A stretch of DNA of 64,000 nt from Ifrita kowaldi (lineage: Eukaryota > Chordata > Aves > Passeriformes > Cinclosomatidae), in contig VZRS01010808.1 in NCBI GenBank assembly GCA_013398055.1, positions 1,343-65,342 of the forward strand, written 5' to 3'. Every line of letters begins with the position of its first letter. The stretch's first letter is position 1. Positions 54,995 to 64,000 of the stretch are shown here, piece by piece. A program made the translations under genes and the position numbers. The notes beneath the pieces were generated by a model. That model did not search any database. It was given only the letters and a program-made list of their open reading frames with translations, and had not been told where the DNA came from.

Positions 54995-57900
54995 TCCATT
55001 CCCATGGGCAGGAGGGACTTTGCCCATCTCCAAGATGCAGAGGGTGAAGAGGAGGGCTCAGACAGGTTCGCCTGATCTTTGCAGCTCTGCTGCACCAACA
55101 GCTTCTGCTGCCAACCAAAAAACAGCAGTCAGCAGGACTGCAGGAAAGGGCTGGGTGCATTGAAACACCCTTCATCCTGAGACATCTGCTCCTTCGCCTC
55201 TCAGCTGGACCCTACACCCCCAAACCCAGGTGCTCCCCAGATGGGCATCCTTGGGAGTCCCTGTCTCCTCTCCCAGTGCCCGATAAGCCAGGCAGACCAA
55301 GCAGGACCTGAGTCGCTGTCACTTGTCCCCACCACCTGGGACAATGAAAGTCACACCAGCCATGTCACAGTGTCTCCTTCTAACAGCTGCTGTCACCCTG
55401 GATGTCTGAGCACTCCAGCCTTTCCCTGGAGCGCTTTTTGTTTAAAAGTACAACCAGTTCAAAGGAAACCCCAAATTCTAACCCACCAGGACCAGTACTT
55501 CAGCATGCAGGAGCTCTGGGCTGTGCAGCTGCCCCACATTGGGAAGGGGCAAGAGTTTTATTGCCCAAAGGGGAACTGAAGTGGTTCCTGATGCTTGAGT
55601 ATTTGGAGGCAGGCAGGGAGGAGGGGAGAAGCTTTCCCATGATTTGTGGGCTGTTCTCGGGCTGTCCCTTGCTGCCAGGTCTTGGGCAATTTGATGACTT
55701 TTGTTGCAAACTGGAAGAACAGGAGACATATGTGAAGGAGGAAACTTGCATTCCTCTCGCCTAAGAAATCCCTTCTCACTTTCCCCCAAATCACACATAC
55801 ACCCAATCCCAGCCTCTCTGGGCTGGCTTGGACACCAGCTCCCCTCCCACACCCAGATGACCTACTCGTCCAGAAATGGCCAGGGCCCGCAGTTGGGGCG
55901 TTATCCTCTTCTCCCTCCCTTCCCATGTCCTGCCTGCACAGCCCTGCTGACTGCCTGGGCAGGCAGGGGAACCCTTCACCTTCCACTGCTGAGCCAAGGA
56001 ATGGAAAACACCAGATAAAAACAGCCTCTCCCACCAGCATCCCTGTAAAGGGGACCCCAAGCCCCCTAAACTCACCCCAGCCCCTCCACAAGCTGCATGC
56101 CAGGCACCTCCACACCTCCTCCTCCAGAGATGTCTCCGCTGCCTTGCAAACATGGATGTTGTATTTCTCTGTCTCTACTCCCAGAAAACAATCCACACCT
56201 GGCACTCTCTGCCTCTACGACTGGTGGCCAAAGCCAGGCAGGGATGCGCCTCACTGGGTGGCTGGACACAGTGATGGCCACCACACCTTGATTTCTACAG
56301 CATCTCCCCTCCTCAGGTGACTCCTCCGTGCCTGCAAGTCCTCTACGGGATGCAGAGGTGGGAAAGGACCCAAACAAAGCTGAAACACAGCAGTGACATC
56401 ACCACCTCAGGCCACAAGGCTGTGTATGTGCAGGCAGAAAGCCAAAGCCAGTCTCAGTCCCTGTGAAAGCCTGTGGGGAAGGAATGCACCAGGAGGAAAA
56501 CCATCTGAGCACGGACAGAGTCCAAATCAAAGTAACACAGAGCCCTCGGGTAGGGAACCAACTGCTGACAGATTCTCCCTGCTTATTTCCACAGTGTTAC
56601 CGCTGAAGCCTGATGATGTCACCTGTTGAACACCTTGAGAGCTGATGACTCCCGGGGTAGTGAATGTCAAGAGTGACCTGCATGTTGCCAGCATGGAAAG
56701 GTTCCACCAAACCACCTCCTGAGAGGAAGAAAGGAAGGGACTGCTTTCAAAACAGGCTTGTGACCATCACAAGGTAATTCCCACCTCTAACTCTGTATCA
56801 CAGAAAGCATCTATAAGGCTGATTAAAACCTGCCTCCAAAAGAAAACCCAGTCCCCCAGGGCCAGTCCTGCTGCCCTAGGGAGTTTCCCACTGGTGAAAA
56901 GGTGAAGCTAGGACCTCACAGGAAAACTGTGGGGAGAAGCCCAGCAGCACTGGGTTAAGCAAGACCCTGCAATCTGGCCACGGGGCGTTTGCCTCTGCAA
57001 TCTTGGCTTTGCAACGGGTTCACAGGTCCATTTAACAAAGTGAGACAGAAAATTGGACGCCAACGCCTGCTCAGTGGAGGGAGAGCCACCCTGCTCCAAG
57101 CCCATCTTGCTGGGGCCTCTTGAATTTATTTTCCCCCTTTTAAATGGAGAATAAAGACAAACCCCAAGCTCAGACCCAGATCAAACACAACCTCACACGT
57201 GCTCAAGAGGAAACACCAGCAGTAGAAGTGGAGCACGGCCCTCACATAGACTTTTCCATCCCCATTTCCACACCCAGCTGGACACACGGCTTCCCGGCTG
57301 GGGTGGGACCCTTCTGGGTAAGAGGAGAAAAGGTTCCAGGGTGGATCCTACCATTTCCTATTCCAGGAAGGCCAGAACCCCTTTGAACTCTGTCCTTCTG
57401 CTGGAGAGAGTGAAATGCAAAAACACACACCCCAATGCTAATTTAGACTTACACCTTCCCCAGTGTCAAGCACTGGCATCCTGAAAACATCACCGACCCA
57501 TGCATGTGCCAGGCAATTCCACAACAGACGGACAAGTGGGATGGGATCTGCTGCAGCAACATTAACAGGCAGACAAATATCAGCCACTAGATTTGATCTT
57601 TCAAGCCCCAGTGCCTTGCCCCAGGCAGCCAGCAAGACTATTATTAGGACTCGAGGCAGCCTGGCCTCTGACTGCTTTCCCTGCAAGCACTGCCCCATGG
57701 AAGGATGTGTAATTCCCACCACGGTACCCTCATTGCATAGATATTGGATTTGGGAAGTACTTTTTTGCTGCAGGCGAAACAGCTCCTTTCCCACACCTGC
57801 CCTTTCAAATGAGAGCAGTTTAACACTGTTTGCAGAGTAAAAAAAAAGCCATCGGCATCCCTAAAGCTGGCCCAGCCCCAGCCCACCGGTGCGGGGGGAG

Positions 57901-58724
57901 CTGAGGAAGAGCAAAGCAGAGGAGGTAGCAAGCAAATGAAAGGCGTTGCTGGAGGGGGGAGGCAGCAAACAGCCCCACGCGCCAGCATCTCCCTGTGAAA
58001 TAGCTCAGTAGCCCCATCCCCGAGCTGGGAAGTTGGCAAGGAGGAGCTGGGGCCCCCCAGAAACCTGCAAACAGCTTCAGGACAGCTCATGGCAGGAGCG
58101 GAGAGATGGATTATACACCAGAGCAGATTGTGAAAGCAAGATAGACACCGCCTCTCTTGCTCTAACAGTTAAATATCTTTGTGAAGCATCTCCCTGAGCT
58201 GGGCTGAGCTCAGCAGAGACACAGGACCACCCAAGACACCCCCACAAAAGGCTGCAAGGAAGCCCAGTGCTGCTGCAATGGCTGCTGGGTGCAATAGGCA
58301 TCCTCGACACAGCATGAACAGCCCCATCCTGGGCTGCTCCTCCAGGAACCCCTGCAGCTTTAGAATGCACCTCTGGACGTAACAGGACCCCACTTTTCTC
58401 CCCAGTGTCACATCTGAAACAAACCCTCCGATAATCTCATTTTCCAGGCTGTAAACTCACTCATCAGTCGCTGGGATAAGGACACATGGGGGCCTCTCCT
58501 CACCACGCTGCTCTGATGATCTCAAGGCCCTTGATGGGGAATCGTGCCCGGTTTCTGCAAACTATGATCTAACCTAATTCCCTCCATCCCATTACTTCAG
58601 GATTTACAACACACAACCTCCCTGCAATGGTTTCTGGTAAATTCTTTGAAAGCTCTTCTGGTCCTCACATCATCGTCAGGGTCAGCCAGGCATTAACGGC
58701 AAAGCATTTACGCGCCAGGTAACT

Positions 58725-58805
58725 CATTCCCCAGCAAGAGAGTTTGCTTATGCTTTTTAAATTCCGGAAGCAATTAATAGTTGCCATAAAAGCAACCAGT
58801 GCTTG
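58725..58805. promoter_or_regulatory. Small enhancer-like patch
   Basis: TTGCTTATGCTTTTTAAATTCC and GAAGCAATTAATAGTTGCC within 70 bp. Composition and motif call only. Confidence 0.24.
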
Positions 58806-59220
58806 TCTTGGGTGAGGGCCATAAAGCCCTGACTTGCCTTGGGGAATTCCAATGCCTCCATCTCAGCAGGCCCCTTCCACGAGCGTGGTGGTTGCAAAGG
58901 TAAATCCTTAATGGTGGATACCTGATGCTGGGAAATCTTCATGCTCCCTCTAACCTGAAGAGCTGTGACTCCAGCTTCCTGAGCCAGCTCGAGGTGACAA
59001 TATCAGGGAACAGCTCTGCCAGCATCAAAGTCAAACAAACACAAGACCCGAGCACCTTCCGGCTTTTTCTTCCCCGGCAGTGAAGGTAGGCAAAGACTTC
59101 ATTGAATTCCCTGACTTCGGGACTCGCAGCTTCAAAAGCTAAAAAGCCACAGATAATGTTGTAGATGAAGCCAGGATCCCAGCAGAATCCATTAATCTGA
59201 TAGAAAGGCGGAAAACCTTG

Positions 59221-59520
59221 GTCCCTGGAGCTCAGCACCCTCTGCTCACACCAAAAACCCAGTCCCAGGAGTCTAACAAAGTCTATTCACACCAAAAAAA
59301 CCTGCTCCCCAGAGCCCAACATTCTCTAATTACACTGAAAACCCAGTCCCTGGAGCCCAGCATCTTCCACTTATACCAAAAACCCTGCTTCCCAGATCCC
59401 AGCAAGCTCCACTCACACACAAAAAACCCCCAAACTCTACTCCCCAGAGTCCAGCATATTCCACTCACACCAAAAAAACAATCCCTTGAGCTCAGCATCC
59501 TCCACTCATGCTGAACAACT
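59221..59520. repeat. Minisatellite, about seven units of 38-52 bp
   Basis: The unit is approximately CCC(T/A)GGAGC(C/T)CAGCATCTTC followed by CACTCACACCAAAAACCCAGT. Units start near 59223, 59263, 59306, 59347, 59389, 59441 and 59482. Copies have diverged by 15-30% by eye. Both strands carry repeat-derived ORFs (98 and 100 codons), which are not genes. Confidence 0.9.
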
Positions 59521-59909
59521 GCAACACCTGGAAAGCAGAGGCAGAAGCATCCACCCCACAGTGCTTCCTCCTTCCTGACCAGCACAGATACCTCTCAGGG
59601 AGTGAGGATCCACTCGCTGCCTCCCACTAAAAGCATCAGCCGGCTGTGGAGCTCCCCAGGTTTTAGGAGACATCCCTTTCCACGCTGGCCCCCTCACAGC
59701 CATCAGAAAGAAATGATTTCCAGGCTCACCCCTTTGCACTAGACTTCAACCAGCTGCAGACAGGCCTGTGCATATCCTCTTCCTAATCCTTCATGCACAA
59801 TCCCTAGACAGTCCCTGGCTTTTATTATTTTCTGGCAGGAGAGAGCACCACGTTAACCCCGGTGTGCAGGCTGCAGCCTGAGCATCTCTCAGCACATCCC
59901 AGCTTGGGT

Positions 59910-60070
59910 CCAAATTATAAATGAAACGTTCATGTAACAAGAGAACTGGTGAGGGCCAATTGCCCATTAATATTTTAAACCTTTAATTCTTACTTAACGG
60001 CCTGTCCAAACAGTCCCTTCTAATTCCTTGGTACAGTGATGGGCCTAAAACATTTATTTATTGATCAAGA
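59910..60070. promoter_or_regulatory. Enhancer-like block
   Basis: CAAATTATAAATGAAACG, GGCCAATTGCCCATTAATAT, CCTTTAATTCTTACTTAACG and CATTTATTTATTGATCAAG occur in 150 bp of AT-rich non-repetitive DNA. Confidence 0.33.
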
Positions 60071-63000
60071 CCATGGGAGACTCTTCCCATAGAGATGGAT
60101 GTGCTTTCCTGCGGGGGGCTGAAAGCCAAAGGACAGAGCAGGCAGCAGCATCATTGGTTATCCATCATGACACAGACCCTGCGCTCTTCACCTCTGCCAG
60201 ACCCTCCTCTACTCAGGAGTTCCCTCAGCTTCAGGGATAAAAGATAAATTCCTTACTGGGATATGTTTTGAGGCAGGGAGAGCAAGGGAATATTGACTGT
60301 ATGTATACTGGCAGGTCCTGTCTTTGGCATGATGCTGCAAAACTCTCAGGGGATGAGCTGCACCTGCCCAGGTTCTGGCTAAAGGCAGTGGTTTGCAGAT
60401 GTGGAGACTGTGTGTTTGGGGCACACGAGACACGGGCACGGTTTGCATCCCAGGAGCACACCCTGCAAGGAGACATCCTGAGATGCGGACTGCAGCCTCT
60501 CCAAATGGGAGAAAATAGCCTCCAGCTCCAAGCCTGAGTTCCTGAGGTGACAGAGGCTTTGCCCCAGGAGGGAGCAGAGCCCATGGCACAGAAGCCAGGA
60601 AGGGCTGCAGCCAGGAGCTGCCCCTGCGGCCCCAAGCTCAGCACTGACCTTGAAGCGCAGGGCAGGCGGCTGCCATCGCCGGCATCATATGACCCGTTAC
60701 AAAACACAGCGGGCTCTGCTTAGAGGTTACACACTGCAGGACAAATTTAACACCCGAGAGCGTTCCCGATCCCACTGAAAGAATTCCTGGCAAGGGCTCA
60801 GTAATCGCCCACTACTGTAAGTGGCCAAGTGCCATCGCATTGGTTTGGCTCCAGACACACAAGGAGGACCTTGTTCCTTACTTCTGGTGGGAGAGACGCT
60901 TCAGCTGATGGATGACATGAGGCAAGATGATGAATCCCCCAGGAGCGGGTGGGCCTTGAGCCAGAGAGCAAAGGGAATGTGGAAAAGATGCTGCTCCCCA
61001 ATGCTTTCACTTGTTTGAGAAAGGTATTTAAGGGCTGCAATTAAAAATCTGCATTGAAACCAGCCTGACTATGCAGATCTCTCCATGAAGAGATCCTTGG
61101 GGTGAATGATGAGAGCATCATCACTCAGAAGAACAAGCAGATGGAAAGAAGGCACCCTCAAAGGATGCCCAGTCCACAGAGTCCAGTATCAGAGGACTTC
61201 CTGGCCCAGCCACGAGGAACAGAGGCTCAACAGGAGGCGAAATTGTCCCTGCTGCCATCCTACCAGCCATACACGAGCTCTTCCAGAGCCACACGGGCTG
61301 TTTTCAGAGATGGAGCGGGTGGATGCTGCTCCAAAGCAGAACTGGGGAATGGTGCAGGGCAGGCAGGGCAGGAGAGCCTCTCCCAGCAGCAGATCTGCTC
61401 ACAGCAAAGCAGCAAGCCAGACCCTGCTGCTCCCTCCTCCTCCTCCTCTCCTTCCCTTTCCTTTCGCCCGGCCCCAGCCCCACATTTCTGGAGCAGCAAG
61501 AGTCAGCTCTGCCGATGCTGCTGAAGGGCCCTGAGCCAACTCCAGCTATAACCTCAGGATAAAAACATGAGCTCGGAAACACAGCAACGGGAAAAACAGA
61601 CAGGCGGCCACGTGTGCACACATGAGGACTCCTTAACCAGGAGAGCTCCTACTCTAGCAGTGAGGTTTGCAGTAATGAGCAATTTGGACTCTTGATTTCA
61701 GGGGCAGAGAGATCCTGGGTTTGGTGTTTCCTTCCAGCCCCTGGGAACACAAACCCAGGACCTGCTGCTCCTATCCAAGTTTGGCCTCAAGCCTGCACCC
61801 AGTGTCCACCTCTGTCCTGGCTGCAGGGAGTGTTGCTGGTGGGGCAGGTGAGGATGCTCAGAGTGGAAGCAAGTCGAGTGGGGCTTTGGGTGCCCCCAGC
61901 ACCTGATGATAAGAAAAGCCCAGGTTGGGAGCACCGGTGTGGAGGCGACAGAGCACTGACAAGACAACAGAAAACGTCGTTGGGCCAGCGGCTATTTTTA
62001 TCTGCAAGGACCAACACTTAATACTCTCCTATCTCCCACAAAATGTCACTTGAGCTCCGGCAGAAAGTTTACACCACTTGCAGACAAGGGCTGAAACCCG
62101 AGCATGTAATCCCTGCTCCAGTCAAAAGTTTTAGTGGGATTCGCAGTGTCTGGACAGGGGAAGCGGAGAAAAAAACCCCTTCTCCTGAGAAATGATGGCT
62201 GAGGCAGCAGAGAGAGAGGACAGGCAGGTCCCCACTCCTGGCACCATATATTCCCCTACAGAGTCACCCACCACATCTGCAGGGCACAGGGGATTTTGTG
62301 AGCCTTGGAGGTACTTTGTGGCCTCCTCACAAGCTCAACCAGAATTTAAGTACCCTAAAAGGGTCTTCAGCAGAGGGGCGAATGGAGAAAGCAAGGCATT
62401 CACCACCCCACTCACTAAATGCCATAGCCCCAAGGGAGATGAAGGGCTGGGACAAGTGGGGTGGGTCGGGCAGAGCCCACAGGAGGGTTTTACAGAGGAT
62501 CCTCATGGATACCAAAGCCACCCATCTTGGCAATTCCCCCCTCTCCACCGAGCATGTCTAATGACTTCAAACACTTCCCCCTCTCGGCTCCTGCCTCCTT
62601 CCCTCTCACCCTAAGGCCCAGATCCAGATATGCCTGGGGTGTAAGGAAAGGAGGCTTCCCTCACTTAATAAAGCCAAGGTAGAGCAATGCTGTTATTAAC
62701 AGCAGCCTGCCCCCCCTTCCTGCCCACAGCAGGAATATTGCACCGGCAGTCCCAGGGGAGCACTCTGGCACTGCCCTGACAGCAGATGCAATAACACAGC
62801 CCCAGCACTGCCCTGTGATACTGCAGTGAGTGCAAACGCCACTGGGTCCTCCCAGGTCCCCCCGTACATCACAAGCAGTGCTTAGTATTAGGGATGAATG
62901 GATACCTCCCTCCCTGGTCAGGCACGGAACAGCTGAGATTTGGGACAGCATCCTCCAGAGGGCTCTTCCCAGGCGGGCAAAAGAGCAGGGGTAAAAAGAG

Positions 63001-63599
63001 CTCTGGACTGGGACAGAGGCATTATAAAACATGGTACAGCACAGAGGTGCACAGAAAATTAGGGTACCATGTTAAGGGCTTCCACAGAAACTTACAGGAG
63101 GTGAATTTTTCCAGGGATAAAAGGCACAAGCTCATGTGTGTCTTGGAGCTGCCCTCAGCTGCCCTCAGGAGGTTTTTTTCACATTACACTGTCCATTTTT
63201 AAAATTAAAAAGACGGGACAAAGCATTCACGATGGAGGCATAGGCAAGGAGAGGACCCAGCAGAGGATGGGGCTGGGTGAGTCCCGCTGGGCTCTGCAGC
63301 TCCTGGAAATGCTGCAGGATGCTGAGGAAAGGGGGATGGCCATGGGTTCCCAGAGGGACACACAGCAACTTGGAGGAATCAAATAATAGACACTGACAAG
63401 GAAAACCCGCTCCACTAGCCCCAGAAATCTTCTCTTACAGCAAAGAGTGGGGTAAAAACCCTGGGGAATACACTGGAGAGGCAAAGCTCACATTCCTGAG
63501 ATGGCCAAGAAGTGATCACATCTATCTCCCTCCATCTCCCATTCCTAAGATCCATTTCTGAAGCATCACCAGCCAAGAAACTTTGGTTGATTGGACGTG

Positions 63600-63965
63600 G
63601 TTAAAGCAAAAAACGCACACAGAAAACCTTATAGCTGAAACTTAAATGGTCTCCACAAACATCTTGCATATGTTCAAGGACACTAAGGAAATTCACATTT
63701 TTTCCCCCCATATTTTAGACTTAAAAAATGCCTCAAGGGGAAAAGTTATTTAGAACTACTTAGGAAATACAAAGGATAAAAAAGCCTGTAATTATTTCTC
63801 TGCCAAGGGCTTGTCAGTTTGAAAATCCCCGCTCTTGAACCACTAATCCTCATGGAAAAAAAAATGCAGCTTCGGCAAGATTCATCGTTGGTTGACTTTT
63901 GCTGCACTTTTCCAGTACAAGGAGCTAAAGGGAAATGCATAGATTTGGGTGTCATTTCATCAGCA
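63600..63965. promoter_or_regulatory. AT-rich block near window end
   Basis: Non-repetitive AT-rich sequence with CTGTAATTATTTCTCTGCC, ACCACTAATCCTCATGG (TAATCC, OTX-type core) and GGTTGACTTTTGCTGC. It may be a conserved intronic element. No coding match was found. Confidence 0.3.
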
Positions 63966-64000
63966 CCTTTCACCCACAATGTGCCTGATGCACGTTCTTG

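Larger units (their letters stand above)
39521..64000 (-). other. Large LMX1A intron upstream of LIM2 exon (5' end not reached)
   Basis: The exon at 39520 begins mid-codon, so coding sequence must exist upstream. I looked for the reverse complement of the LIM1 motifs (W-H-E-Q-C, Y-C-K-Y-D-Y-E-K) up to 64000 and did not find them. In mammals LMX1A has very large 5' introns, so an intron of over 24 kb is plausible. Between the blocks listed separately (39.6-41.17, 41.71-42.18, 42.3-43.4, 43.6-44.85, 45.0-46.55, 46.95-47.33, 48.06-49.91, 51.3-54.92, 55.0-58.72, 58.8-59.22, 59.5-59.9, 60.07-63.6 kb) I see no gene and no confident repeat. Confidence 0.75.

Noticed and set aside
55558..56205. 215-codon minus-strand ORF as a gene
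   Set aside because: No family resemblance. It is crossed by overlapping ORFs on both strands within an intron.
59221..59520. CRISPR-like array
   Set aside because: Units are contiguous and diverged without unique spacers, and the sequence is a vertebrate genome. It is a minisatellite.
59218..59585. Repetitive ORFs on both strands as a repeat protein
   Set aside because: They are translations of the minisatellite, open on both strands only because the unit lacks stops.

Overview
The window is eukaryotic and almost certainly from a bird. Two well-preserved 3' ends of the avian/reptilian CR1 LINE are visible (2600-2853 and 31446-31656). The one recognisable gene is split by GT-AG introns and encodes a vertebrate LIM-homeodomain protein. 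The order (bird class only) is an inference, and nothing in the sequence fixes the species.

The gene is LMX1A, on the minus strand. Its last six coding exons lie between 39520 and 33439. Read from high to low coordinates they encode LIM domain 2, the linker plus most of the homeodomain, the end of the homeodomain, a short polyglutamine segment, and two C-terminal exons. Every junction keeps frame, giving 293 residues to the stop. The first coding part (N-terminus and LIM1, about 88 residues in mammals) was not found, so it should lie beyond 64000. The interval 39521-64000 is therefore read as one large intron. The five 3'-most exons are packed into 1.2 kb with introns of 101-175 bp. The 3'UTR probably runs to an ATTAAA signal at 31845-31850.

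Layout: 1-31.8 kb is intergenic sequence 3' of LMX1A. It holds low-complexity sequence, a pyrimidine-rich minisatellite, two CR1 copies, an orphan CpG-rich island (5.7-6.65 kb) and several AT-rich, TAAT-rich blocks that look like vertebrate developmental enhancers. 31.8-39.5 kb is LMX1A, including a 4.65-kb intron with a full CRE palindrome. 39.5-64 kb is intron with further enhancer-like blocks, a GC-rich block with paired TALE motifs (43.4-43.6 kb), a CCAAT+TATA promoter-like block on the opposite strand (47.87-47.99 kb), several minisatellites, and a perfect 501-bp duplication around a single N that is most likely an assembly error. In mammals LMX1A lies between PBX1 and RXRG. If that order holds here, PBX1 lies beyond position 1 and RXRG beyond 64000.

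No second protein-coding gene, tRNA, rRNA, CRISPR array or full-length mobile element could be supported. Enhancer-like calls rest on base composition and motifs read by eye and are given low confidence. The best candidates for something undescribed are the antisense promoter-like block at 47.9 kb and the orphan CpG island at 5.7-6.65 kb.
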